In this document: positions 25,570 to 34,259 of the stretch, one piece after another
Layout of the letters: every line of letters begins with the position of its first letter
Numbering within the stretch: position 1 is the stretch's first letter
NCBI GenBank assembly: GCA_024515975.1
Contig: JAMSKV010000011.1
Span: 62,001 to 126,000 of the forward strand
Origin: Endosaccharibacter trunci
GTDB lineage: Bacteria; Pseudomonadota; Alphaproteobacteria; Acetobacterales; Acetobacteraceae
Length of the DNA stretch: 64,000 bases
Reading direction: 5' to 3'
The notes under the pieces: generated by a model
The model's database searches: none
Told to the model about the DNA's origin: nothing
Seen by the model: the letters and a program-made list of their open reading frames with translations, nothing else
Program-made: the position numbers and the translations under genes

Positions 25570-26544
25570 TTAGACCGGACGCCCTTCCCGGAAACCAAAC
25601 ATGCAATAATGAACCAGTGGGTCCATCCCACTCTCGGCTACATCTGGATTCTTTCGTAGATAGGAAGTTCTATTATAAAGACCTTCTACCTTACAGGATG
25701 CCGTTTTGTACTCCGCAGTGGCATCGTTCATCTCCATCCCCCACAGACGCATGAATTCCCACAACCTGAATGTATCGAATATGCGGAGTAGATCGTCGCA
25801 GTGGATACGGGTACTTCTCTCGTAGGCCATGTGGTAGCGCGATTCCGGCTCCAGGAAATACTTCGTGAGATGAAAACCATTCCCACTGTAATCCCGGATG
25901 GCCTCCTTATCGTCGCAATCGATGAAGGGGCTAAGTTTCTGTCGAGCGCTTTGAAGTAGGATCGGAAACGGTTTGTTATGGAGATGCGCGTATACCAACC
26001 TCGATTTGACTGCAGGCGCGCCGCTTGCTAGCGCCGCCTCATGGAAACCATGATCTAGGTAACGCAGCGGTCTATTTGGGATAACGGACTTGGCAAAGTC
26101 GATCAGCGCGAAGGTGTCGAGCTTACCGGGTATGTTGATCAGCTGGTAGTTGACAGCCCTAACACAGTCATCGCCGATATGTTCGTCCAAATAGGTATCA
26201 ATCTCGGACTTACTGCTTGTGAAACCGTTCTCGCCCGAAAGCATGACGAACTCGTCGCAGTCCAGTGGAAAAAAGTAATCGTAAGATTTCTCATTCTGAA
26301 TTTTTTTGATGAGCGCCGCAAATATATCACCTTTATTTTTGAAGTCTTCTGTCTTATTGCAGTCCCAGATGACGTTTACGCCTAGCTTGGCATAGCGTAG
26401 AAGGATGTCTTTGATCGATGCGAGATCGGAACCGTTATCGTAGACGTACAGGTTGCCGAATCCGAACAAGATTCCGTGATGAATGATCCACGGTTCGAGT
26501 AAAATCTCGTTCTTCTGCATGACCATACAAACGCTTTGGACCAT
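25570..26544 (-). CDS. Glycosyltransferase (GT2_4/GT92-like) with YLxxNPDV tail
   Basis: A 324-residue protein starting MVQSVCMVMQKNEILLEPWI followed by HHGILFGFGNLYVYDNGS, typical of glycosyltransferases of the Glyco_tranf_2_4 / GT92 kind, with DCDEFVM as the metal-binding DxD-like motif. The last ~35 residues (YNRTSYLRKNPDVAESGMDP, then LVHYCMFGFREGR) form a short motif often seen at ends of large surface or glycan-related proteins. It lies between the two hydrolase-like paralogues with 1- and 9-nt gaps, so all three are one operon. Confidence 0.78.
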   Translation of the reverse strand: MVQSVCMVMQKNEILLEPWIIHHGILFGFGNLYVYDNGSDLASIKDILLRYAKLGVNVIWDCNKTEDFKNKGDIFAALIKKIQNEKSYDYFFPLDCDEFVMLSGENGFTSSKSEIDTYLDEHIGDDCVRAVNYQLINIPGKLDTFALIDFAKSVIPNRPLRYLDHGFHEAALASGAPAVKSRLVYAHLHNKPFPILLQSARQKLSPFIDCDDKEAIRDYSGNGFHLTKYFLEPESRYHMAYERSTRIHCDDLLRIFDTFRLWEFMRLWGMEMNDATAEYKTASCKVEGLYNRTSYLRKNPDVAESGMDPLVHYCMFGFREGRPV

Positions 26545-26553
26545 AACTCTTTC

Positions 26554-27615
26554 CTATGCGTGCGACCCGGAAAGGGAGTGTTGCAAGCGTATCTTGTCGA
26601 CCTTGAATGGCTGATGATCCGGAGCCAGTTCACACGAACGGATGATGAAATTCAATGCCTGCTTGATATGACCAGTCTTTTCCAAATGACGCGCCGTTGT
26701 GGCGATGATGTAGGGGTTCATTGGACTAAGCGCAGCAGCAAGCGCAGAATAGCGCAGTGCCTGTGGCAAATCGCCCCCCTCCTCCGCCAGTTGCGACGCC
26801 AGAATCACGTTCTCTGCGTTCAGACCATCCAGATCAAGGCTGCGCTCGATAAGGATACGAGCCCAGCGAGACTTTCGTGCTGCTCGGGCCATCCTGGACA
26901 TGTGCGCTAGATGGGGAGCCGAGCTAGCCCGTGCCGCTCGAGTTTTCATACGATGATCGGGAAACACTTCGCCGCGGAACGCAGAGAGCGCCACATCGCC
27001 CAGGACTCCAGCAGACTGAAGTAGAAAACCAACCGGATGGCCTGCAAAGGGGACCCTTACCTTGATCAAACGATCTGGGGGGATGATGGATGAAAGGATG
27101 GAGACATGTATGCCGTCGGGATCGAACGGATCATAGGCGACGCTGTATGTCGTTTCCGGCCTGATATCCGACTCAACGATGGCCGCAAAGGTGCCGATGT
27201 CCTGCGCTTCCTTCTTCCAGCGTTGATCCCACTCTTTGGAAATATCCGTTTGGGGCGATATGGCTAAGACTTTGTCCAGTCCCAACGTTCGGGAGAATTT
27301 GATGGCAGCATAGCCACCCATGCTGCTGCCATAACCCGCCCGGACCGTATAGTCCCGATGGCAAGCGGCCAGGAAACGACTCGTCAGGGATAGAGCGTCT
27401 GATGGCAGATCGTGGTACCAACGATCAGCCTTACTCTTGATAGCAACAACGTCGAAACCCTTCTTGTGCAGAAAGCCGCCTCCAAAACCGCGCCCGTCGA
27501 GAGTACCGCCGCCTCTTTCTGTAAAGCTGACAATGACAGTGTTAGATGGAACCTGTGCGGGAAAGAACTCGATCCTGTGCAGGTGGTCCTCGTAGATGAT
27601 CTGGTGGGCGTTCAA
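26554..27615 (-). CDS. Alpha/beta-hydrolase-like protein with C-terminal TPR-like repeats
   Basis: A 353-residue unassigned protein. Features: a Gly-rich TERGGGTLDGRGFGGGFLHK, the nucleophile elbow GYGSSMGGYAAIKFSRTL, DPFDPDGIHVSIL and FAGHPVGF as possible acid and His, then helices of TPR type (NAENVILASQLAEEGGDLPQ; PYIIATTARHLEKTGHIKQA). The start is TTG at 27615, supported by GGAGG seven nt upstream (GGAGGTCGCTAGTTG). It is shorter than its paralogue at 24180-25568 because it lacks the last beta-rich domain. Its enzyme activity is unknown; a role in adding or trimming acyl groups on glycans is only a guess. Confidence 0.7.
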   Translation of the reverse strand: MNAHQIIYEDHLHRIEFFPAQVPSNTVIVSFTERGGGTLDGRGFGGGFLHKKGFDVVAIKSKADRWYHDLPSDALSLTSRFLAACHRDYTVRAGYGSSMGGYAAIKFSRTLGLDKVLAISPQTDISKEWDQRWKKEAQDIGTFAAIVESDIRPETTYSVAYDPFDPDGIHVSILSSIIPPDRLIKVRVPFAGHPVGFLLQSAGVLGDVALSAFRGEVFPDHRMKTRAARASSAPHLAHMSRMARAARKSRWARILIERSLDLDGLNAENVILASQLAEEGGDLPQALRYSALAAALSPMNPYIIATTARHLEKTGHIKQALNFIIRSCELAPDHQPFKVDKIRLQHSLSGSHA

Positions 27616-27685
27616 CTAGCGACCTCCTTCCATGTTATTCCCTGCCGTAGAGAACAGATCCATATTAAATGGAAGGTATCGCGCA

Positions 27686-28846
27686 CTACCCGAAGCTTGC
27701 AATTGCCTGAATCGCCCGCTGAACATCGACCGTCCAAGGATTGTGCGGGTAGTTCCCCGCCGACGCATCCTGTTCACCGAAGATGAAACCGTAATTCAGT
27801 TTCAACGACGCGAACAGGCGCGCGTGGTTCAAAGCAAAGACCGAAGTGCTCTCGATGCTGATAAGATTGGTGCCAGGATTCGCGAATACCGCGTTGAACA
27901 TGGCGGCTCCGCCCAGCCCGACGATGAAACGTGCGTTGCTGAAGACCCGCACCTGCTCCTCGAAGGACAGAAGTTCCGGCTCGACCACGACGAAGCCGTA
28001 CCGTGACAAAGCTTCGATCAGCGCATCCTCATTCTGCAAGGCGCGATACGAACCGCCTGACTGAGCCGTGACGCTGCGACGAGAGATGAAGATTCGAGAC
28101 GGCGTATTCGGCCGCGATTTATCCACGCAGCGGCCGACGATATTGCGGAACATGGCCATCGCGGATTCATCGGGCACCAGATCGACCATACTGTATTGAT
28201 GCAGCGCGATTTCCCGGCAGAAATAAGTCTGCCATGGTTTCTGGTCGATCAGCCTATCCGCGTCGACCCCCATAAAGCGCAGCAAATTCTGCTGCCAGCT
28301 GGAAGGAGCATAGCACAGGAATCGACCCGGCTGGCCGGCGGAGACGAAGCTTTTCGCGTTCGCCAGCCCGTTCAGCAGCCACATGCCCCAGTTGGCGGGT
28401 TCGATCGGACTACCGAGAAAGACCGGGCCGTCGAGCGGAATAACCGCATCGTCGGTAAGTCGCTCGAAACTCACGTTGTAGCCGTCACCCACCCGCCCGA
28501 TATCCGGGACCACGAATCGTTCATCCGGCGGGTGGCCGAGATAGTTTTCCAGCCTGCCGCGATAGTTCAGGATTTCCTGACAGTTGAACTCGCCGTCTCG
28601 GCTAATCAGAGCATGCAGATGATGGAAGCCGAAGACGTATTGATCAGTATAACGGCCCACATAGGTCGCATGCACATCCAGCGCCGACTGGAAGTCGAAT
28701 CTCACGCCTTGAGTGGATAGATCGAGGTTCAACGACGGGTTGCGGAAATGGCGCAACTGGTTGCGCTGCAGTTCCGTGACCGTCGGACGGGCAACGAGTT
28801 CAGCCGGGTCGGGCAGATTGAGCGGTATCGCAGCGCTGCTAGTCAT
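27686..28846 (-). CDS. Glycosyltransferase family 61-like protein
   Basis: About 386 residues. The C-terminal half has RIFISRRSVTAQSGGSYRAL, EEQVRVFSNARFIVGLGGAA and MFNAVFANPGTNLISIES, the usual GT61 order; the N-terminal half contains NWGMWLLNGLANAKSF. Start at ATG 28846 is uncertain, since an in-frame TTG at 28882 has AGGA nearby and the neighbouring operon gene also uses TTG. The composition is intermediate and it marks the far end of the low-GC segment. Likely operonic with 26554-27615 (70-nt gap). Confidence 0.78.
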   Translation of the reverse strand: MTSSAAIPLNLPDPAELVARPTVTELQRNQLRHFRNPSLNLDLSTQGVRFDFQSALDVHATYVGRYTDQYVFGFHHLHALISRDGEFNCQEILNYRGRLENYLGHPPDERFVVPDIGRVGDGYNVSFERLTDDAVIPLDGPVFLGSPIEPANWGMWLLNGLANAKSFVSAGQPGRFLCYAPSSWQQNLLRFMGVDADRLIDQKPWQTYFCREIALHQYSMVDLVPDESAMAMFRNIVGRCVDKSRPNTPSRIFISRRSVTAQSGGSYRALQNEDALIEALSRYGFVVVEPELLSFEEQVRVFSNARFIVGLGGAAMFNAVFANPGTNLISIESTSVFALNHARLFASLKLNYGFIFGEQDASAGNYPHNPWTVDVQRAIQAIASFG

Positions 28847-28954
28847 AACGAGATGGCGTTCCCTGTCCCTGCCTAGCAGCAAGCTCTTATCCTACTGCAG
28901 CCTGAGGCGCCCACACCAGAGCCGGCCCCGCATGTTTTGTTCAACTCTGATGCA

Positions 28955-29956
28955 TCAAGCCACCCCGGCCCGCAACAGATCGTGCATATGGACCAGCCCG
29001 ATCGGCTTTCCGGCCTCCACCACGAACATCGACGTAATCCGCGCCTCGTTCATCCTGGCCAGGGCCTGCATCGCCAGCGCGTCGCCGGCGATCGTCTGCG
29101 GGCGCGTGCCCATGGCGTCGAGCACAGGGCGATCACGGAAATCGGCCTGGAACGCTCGCCGAACATCGCCGTCGGTCAGCACGCCCACCAGCAGCCCGGC
29201 CTCGTTCACCACCCCCACGATGCCGAAGCGCTTCGATGTCATCTCCACGATGCCCTGGGACAGCGTAGCGGTATGCGGCACCAGCGGCATATCCGCGCCG
29301 CTGTGCATCAGCCGCCGAACCTGGACCAGCCGGCTGCCGAGCTTGCCGCCCGGGTGGAAGCGGTTGAAATCGCTGGCCGTAAAGCCGCGCCGCTCCAGCA
29401 GCAGCACGGCCAGCGCGTCGCCGGCCGCGAGTTGCATCAGGGTCGAGGTCGTGGGCGCGAGGCCGTTCGGGCAGGCCTCGTCGGCTTGCGGCAGGAACAG
29501 GCCGAGATCGGCGGCCCGCCCCAGCGTGCTGTCGGGGCGCGACGTCAGCGCGATCAACGGCAGGCCGAAACGCTGCGTGTAATCCACGATATCGGCAAGC
29601 TCCGTGGTTTCTCCCGACCAGGACAAGGCCAGAACCACATCCGTTTCGCGCAGCACGCCGAGATCGCCGTGGCTCGCTTCCGCCGGGTGCAGGAAGTGGC
29701 TCGGCGTGCCCGTGGAGGCGAGCGTGGCTGCGACCTTCCTGCCGACATGGCCGGACTTGCCCATGCCCGTCACGATCACGGTGCCGCCGGCCCACTCGAT
29801 CATGTCCGCCGCCCTGGCGAAGGCTTCGGCCAGGCCATCCTCCAGCGCCGCCGCTACCGCCTCGAGTCCGTCACGCTCCAGCCGGAGCGTGCGGGACACG
29901 CTGCCCATCGCCTGTTCGATCGCGTCTCGCCTGGGTTCGGTCGGGTTTGCGTTCAT
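28955..29956 (-). CDS. kdsD: Arabinose-5-phosphate isomerase (KdsD/KpsF)
   Basis: A 333-residue enzyme converting ribulose-5-P to arabinose-5-P, the first step of Kdo synthesis. The N-terminal SIS domain (about 45-180) has [33 protein letters not shown] and [14 protein letters not shown]; two CBS domains follow ([26 protein letters not shown]). ATG 29956 overlaps kdsB's stop by 4 nt. Last gene of the kdsA-kdsB-kdsD set. Confidence 0.95.
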   Translation of the reverse strand: MNANPTEPRRDAIEQAMGSVSRTLRLERDGLEAVAAALEDGLAEAFARAADMIEWAGGTVIVTGMGKSGHVGRKVAATLASTGTPSHFLHPAEASHGDLGVLRETDVVLALSWSGETTELADIVDYTQRFGLPLIALTSRPDSTLGRAADLGLFLPQADEACPNGLAPTTSTLMQLAAGDALAVLLLERRGFTASDFNRFHPGGKLGSRLVQVRRLMHSGADMPLVPHTATLSQGIVEMTSKRFGIVGVVNEAGLLVGVLTDGDVRRAFQADFRDRPVLDAMGTRPQTIAGDALAMQALARMNEARITSMFVVEAGKPIGLVHMHDLLRAGVA

Positions 29957-30693
29957 CGGGGGTCGGCCGGCGACAGCAATGTGCGTGCGTGCTCCAGATC
30001 GGCCGGCGTATCGACGCCCAGCGGCACGTCGTCCACCAGCACGGCATCGATGCGCATGCCTGCCTCCAGCGCACGGAGCTGTTCCAGCTTCTCCCGCCGC
30101 TCCAGCTCGGACGGCGGCAAGGCCACGAAACGCTCCAGCGCCGCCCGCCTCCACGCATAAAGGCCGATATGGTGGAACAGCGGCCCGTCGCCCCAGGGGG
30201 CCCGGGCGCGTGTAAAGTAGAGCGCCCGGAACCGTCCGTTGGCGAACGGACTGCCGACCATCTTTACCACGCTGTCCGCGACCGCCTCGGACGACTCGGT
30301 GATCAGCGCCACCGGCGTGGCGATATCCACGGCCGCATCCTCAAGCAGCGCCGCCGTCAGCCGACTGACATGCGGCGCCACCGTCGGCAGATCGCCCTGA
30401 AAGTTGATCACGACGTCATGATCCTGGCCGGGATCGAGCTGTCGCAGCGCCTCTGCGATCCGATCGCTGCCCGAGGCGTGATCGGGATCGGTCAGCACCG
30501 CCTCGCCGCCCGCCTTCGTCACTGCTTCTGCAATACGGGGGTGATCCGCGGCGACCACCACCCGGCCGAGCCCGGTTTCCATCGCCCTTCGCCAGACATG
30601 AACGATCATCGGCTCGCCGGCGATCACCGCCAGCGGCTTGTCTGGCAGCCGGGTGGAGCCGAGCCGGGACGGTACCAGCACGATCGGGTTCAC
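29953..30693 (-). CDS. kdsB: 3-deoxy-manno-octulosonate cytidylyltransferase
   Basis: 246 residues; activates Kdo as CMP-Kdo. Start is GTG at 30693 ([20 protein letters not shown] is the CTP-binding N-terminus). Also seen: [28 protein letters not shown] and [13 protein letters not shown], all KdsB hallmarks. It lies 10 nt after kdsA. Confidence 0.96.
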   Translation of the reverse strand: MNPIVLVPSRLGSTRLPDKPLAVIAGEPMIVHVWRRAMETGLGRVVVAADHPRIAEAVTKAGGEAVLTDPDHASGSDRIAEALRQLDPGQDHDVVINFQGDLPTVAPHVSRLTAALLEDAAVDIATPVALITESSEAVADSVVKMVGSPFANGRFRALYFTRARAPWGDGPLFHHIGLYAWRRAALERFVALPPSELERREKLEQLRALEAGMRIDAVLVDDVPLGVDTPADLEHARTLLSPADPR

Positions 30694-30703
30694 GGCCGGA
30701 CGC

Positions 30704-31549
30704 TCAGGCGGCCGGAAGCGACTTCGCGACCCGGTCGAACCGGAGCAGATCGGCTATGAGCGCCTCGAAATCGCGCAGGGCGATCATGTTCGGACCGTCG
30801 GACGGGGCATTATCCGGATCGGGATGGGTCTCGATGAACAGACCGGCCACGCCCACCGCGACCGCGGCGCGCGCGAGAACGGAGACGAATTCCCGCTGGC
30901 CGCCGGACGATCCGCCCTGGCCGCCCGGCTGCTGCACGGAATGGGTGGCGTCGAAGATCACCGGAGACCCGAACCCGGCCATGATCGGCAAGCCACGGAA
31001 ATCGGACACCAGGGTGTTGTAGCCGAACGACGTGCCACGCTCGCAGGCCATGACGTTCGGATTGCCCGACGCCGTCACCTTGTTCAGCACGTTGCGCATG
31101 TCCCAGGGCGCCAGAAACTGGCCCTTCTTGACGTTGACCACCCGCCCGGTTTCGGCTGCCGCGATCAGCAGGTCGGTCTGGCGGCAGAGAAAGGCCGGGA
31201 TCTGCAGAACGTCCACCGCCTGGGCGACGATGCGGCAATGCTCCCGCTCATGCACGTCGGTCAGCGTCGGCATACCGAGTTCGGCCCGCAAATCAGAGAA
31301 GACCTGCAACGCGCCGTCAAGGCCGATGCCGCGCGCGCCGGACAGGCTGGTGCGGTTCGCCTTGTCGTAGGAACTCTTGAAGACGATCCCGATGCCGAGG
31401 CGCTGGCCGATCTCGCGCAGCGCATGAGCGCATTCGAATGCGTGCGCCCGGCTCTCCATCTGGCACGGGCCGGCGATCAGGGACAGCGGCAACGCGTTGC
31501 CGAACGATACCGTGCCGGCGGTGACGACTGAATTCGGGGCTGTGGTCAC
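30704..31549 (-). CDS. kdsA: 2-dehydro-3-deoxyphosphooctonate aldolase (Kdo-8-P synthase)
   Basis: 281 residues; condenses PEP with arabinose-5-P. Start GTG at 31549. [53 protein letters not shown], and [11 protein letters not shown] are characteristic. First of the Kdo triple; the run shows Kdo-containing LPS or capsule. Confidence 0.97.
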   Translation of the reverse strand: MTTAPNSVVTAGTVSFGNALPLSLIAGPCQMESRAHAFECAHALREIGQRLGIGIVFKSSYDKANRTSLSGARGIGLDGALQVFSDLRAELGMPTLTDVHEREHCRIVAQAVDVLQIPAFLCRQTDLLIAAAETGRVVNVKKGQFLAPWDMRNVLNKVTASGNPNVMACERGTSFGYNTLVSDFRGLPIMAGFGSPVIFDATHSVQQPGGQGGSSGGQREFVSVLARAAVAVGVAGLFIETHPDPDNAPSDGPNMIALRDFEALIADLLRFDRVAKSLPAA

Positions 31550-31620
31550 GACAAGCTACTCCGGAACGGGATCAGCCTGCCCCGCCTGGCCATGGGCCGG
31601 ACGGGTGCGGGCACACGATC

Positions 31621-32730
31621 CTACACCCGGATGCGCGCGCCAGAAACGTGCCCGACCTCGGACCAGGTGGTATTGCCACGCAGGAAACGGCGCGGCGTGA
31701 TACGACGGGGCGCCAGAATGGCCCGGAAGGCCGGCGCATCCTCTTCCGCGACCACGCGATGCATCATGCCGGGGCCGACAAGAGCGATATCGAGCGCATC
31801 GAGTTCGAGCGTCTCGATCGAGCGGCCGGCATCCATGGCGAAGGTGGCCGCCTCGTTGGCGCCTTTCGGCGTCCACCGCGACAGGCCGGTCGGCCCGAAC
31901 TCGGGGAGGTCGTGGCTGTCCCGGACGCAATCGAGCCGGACCGGGGCCTTGGGATTGCCGATATAGAGAGCGATGCACTCGTTCGGAGAGGGCAGATCCT
32001 CGACGGCAGAAGCCTGACCATAAGCCTGATCCCCGCTCAACAGATCGAAGCGATAGGCCACCGGATGATCGTCGAACAAGGCGCGCAGCAGACGTACCAC
32101 CTGCTCGCGGAACAAGACGGAGGCGATGGTGCTCAAGGCGCTGGTGCGCTGGCCGTTACCGGCGCCGGCTTCCGTCGCGATCTGGAAGGCGGACACATCG
32201 CGCGCACTCACGCCGTTGGGCGCCAGGGCATTGTGAAGCAGCACATGGCCGTCGCGGATCAAACCCTGGAGCGGCGGCTGCAGGTCTGCCGGGCACGAAC
32301 CGACGGCGACGCGGCCAGCCAGAAGCTGCGGCGCATCGAGACGATCGGTCCACAACCCGCCCAGCACGGAGCGATTCCGGGCGGCGGCCGGATATCCAAA
32401 CAGAACGTTGTTGATCAGATCGCGATAATTGTCGGTGACAGGCGGCAGCGGCAGCAGCAGGTCGACGTTTTCCGGACGGATGGTGACGAACGGAAGATAG
32501 GTCGGATCGATTGGACGATTGAAGGTGATGCGGAATCCACAATGGCCGTCGCCGAAACCGACCTGCTCCAAATCGTTGCGATACACATCGGCGACCGTTT
32601 CGCCAATCATCTCATGATGCAGAAAGGCCCGCACCAGCGGCGGGTCCTGATAGTCGACTCCATACAGCCAGCCGACAGCGCCCTCGCTGTCCAGACGATC
32701 GACTGCACCCCTGATCATGACGCTGTTCAT
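31621..32730 (-). CDS. GW-domain protein of the glycan locus, function unknown
   Basis: About 369 residues. The N-terminal ~90 residues (RGAVDRLDSEGAVGWLYGVD, then RNDLEQVGFGDGHCGFRITF) are the small beta-sandwich domain that also precedes glycosyltransferases in alphaproteobacteria. The rest (about 100-369) I do not recognise; it contains LFGYPAAARNRSVLGGLWTD, TSALSTIASVLFREQVVRLL and a C-terminal beta-rich part. No GT catalytic motif is clear. ATG 32730 has GAGGAACAG upstream. It is probably an accessory or methyl/glycan-transfer protein for the following GT operon (inference). Confidence 0.65.
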   Translation of the reverse strand: MNSVMIRGAVDRLDSEGAVGWLYGVDYQDPPLVRAFLHHEMIGETVADVYRNDLEQVGFGDGHCGFRITFNRPIDPTYLPFVTIRPENVDLLLPLPPVTDNYRDLINNVLFGYPAAARNRSVLGGLWTDRLDAPQLLAGRVAVGSCPADLQPPLQGLIRDGHVLLHNALAPNGVSARDVSAFQIATEAGAGNGQRTSALSTIASVLFREQVVRLLRALFDDHPVAYRFDLLSGDQAYGQASAVEDLPSPNECIALYIGNPKAPVRLDCVRDSHDLPEFGPTGLSRWTPKGANEAATFAMDAGRSIETLELDALDIALVGPGMMHRVVAEEDAPAFRAILAPRRITPRRFLRGNTTWSEVGHVSGARIRV

Positions 32731-32799
32731 TCGCTGTTCCTCGCCGGGTGGGATGCCTACCGCAACGCGCCGCACCGTAAACGACGAAGTGATCAAGTC

Positions 32800-34236
32800 T
32801 CAAGCAATAACGGCATCGTAAAGGTCGAGATGACGATTTAACATCTCTGCCGCTGTCGGCGGGGGCCTGACACCCGCGGCGAGCGTTTCGAGCAAGCCTG
32901 GTTTCGTCGCCAGATCCGCGAGCATTTCCGCCAGACTTGCCGGGCGACTGACCTCGAACTGCAACCCGTTCACGCCATGAACGATCTTCTCGGCCATGCC
33001 GCCGATGTTCGAACAGATCACCGGCTTGCCGTTCGTAAATGCTTCTTGGATCACCACAGGAGAATTTTCCCACCAGGTGGAAGGAATCACCATGGCATCG
33101 ATGCGTTGCATCAGCGCATTCACCTGAGAATTGTCGTAGGCACCATGGAAGACGACGTTCTCGCCCGCTTCCTCGAGAGCTTCGGTCACGACTTTCTGAA
33201 ATTCCAGCGGCTGAGACGAGTAGTCGCCATAAATCTCGATGACCAGATTGTCGATCTTCTGTGCCTTCAACCGGCGCGCAGCATCCATCAGCACCGTGAT
33301 GCCCTTGAGCGGCGACATCTGCCCGAAGAAACCGATCTTCAACGGACGAACCGCCGACGGACGTTTCTTCGACCCCGCGCCGGTTTCCGCCGCGACGAAA
33401 CGAGTTCCGCCGGAGAACATCGGCATCGCAACAGGCTTCGGCGGCGTCTGGGGCGCCTCGGCTTGCGGAGCACCGCTCATCGCCCTTCTGTCCCATTCGG
33501 CCGCGAACGGACTGCCGGACCGCTCCGGCGGCATGTTCTCGAGCACCGCCAGCTTCTCTTCCGGCAGACCCCAAGCCATGAAGCGCTCCGCCAGGAAACG
33601 GCTCGGCGAAATGAACAGGTCCACGTCCTCGAAGAACATCTGCAGATAGCGCTTGCGCAGAAAGAAGTCGCGCTCGCCATGCTGCGGAAAACACGCGGCG
33701 CAAGCCGAATAGCTCTCCTTCTCGCACAGACGATACGTGACCGTCTTCATCATCTGGCCGTGATGGTTGCAGATGGCCAGATATTCGTGCAGGCTGAGCA
33801 CGATCTTCGCCTGCGGCCATCCGCGACGGATCGCCGAAAACATTTCGACACCGAACCGGACGAAATGGTGCGAATGCACGATATCCGGTTTCAGCTCCGC
33901 CACCAGCTCCGCCAGCTCGTCGGGGAATTTCGGGTCCGGATTGGCGAACTTGAAATAATCGAACGGCGCGTTCGGATGATAGACGTAGTCGTCCGGCCCA
34001 TAAGGCTGCGTCAGGGTGGCACCGAGCCGCACCTCGCTTTTCGGACTGGAACATCCAAGCAGCCAGGCTTTGGCCCCGCGCGCTTTCAGCTCGCGAAACA
34101 AGGTGTTGGCCGAGATCTCCGCCCCGCCCCGCGTGAGCTTCGGATGGGAATGCGTCATCACCAGCACGCTGGGCAGGCGCCGCTCGCCATCGGCCTGGAC
34201 AGCGGACATCAGCGTATCGGCGGTCGTACCTATCAT
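32800..34236 (-). CDS. Glycosyltransferase family 4, pair 1
   Basis: About 478 residues, GT-B fold. N-terminal HSHPKLTRGGAEISANTLFR; Cys-rich insertion around KESYSACAACFPQHGERDFF; C-terminal KIGFFGQMSPLKGITVLMDA, and NSPVVIQEAFTNGKPVICSN for the retaining E-x7-E sugar-nucleotide site. Start: ATG at 34236 has GGGAGG 6 nt upstream and is preferred; ATG 34263 overlapping the upstream stop is an alternative. A paralogue is encoded at 36113-37501 with the same arrangement. The inserted stretch between residues ~250 and 310 is absent from the paralogue. Confidence 0.88.
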   Translation of the reverse strand: MIGTTADTLMSAVQADGERRLPSVLVMTHSHPKLTRGGAEISANTLFRELKARGAKAWLLGCSSPKSEVRLGATLTQPYGPDDYVYHPNAPFDYFKFANPDPKFPDELAELVAELKPDIVHSHHFVRFGVEMFSAIRRGWPQAKIVLSLHEYLAICNHHGQMMKTVTYRLCEKESYSACAACFPQHGERDFFLRKRYLQMFFEDVDLFISPSRFLAERFMAWGLPEEKLAVLENMPPERSGSPFAAEWDRRAMSGAPQAEAPQTPPKPVAMPMFSGGTRFVAAETGAGSKKRPSAVRPLKIGFFGQMSPLKGITVLMDAARRLKAQKIDNLVIEIYGDYSSQPLEFQKVVTEALEEAGENVVFHGAYDNSQVNALMQRIDAMVIPSTWWENSPVVIQEAFTNGKPVICSNIGGMAEKIVHGVNGLQFEVSRPASLAEMLADLATKPGLLETLAAGVRPPPTAAEMLNRHLDLYDAVIA

Positions 34237-34259
34237 CCGTTCCCTCCCGTCGATCCCGT

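Noticed and set aside
21853-28846. Prophage or integrative element
   Set aside because: Apart from the fibre-like protein there is no integrase, capsid, portal, terminase or attachment repeat; genes are glycan-related.
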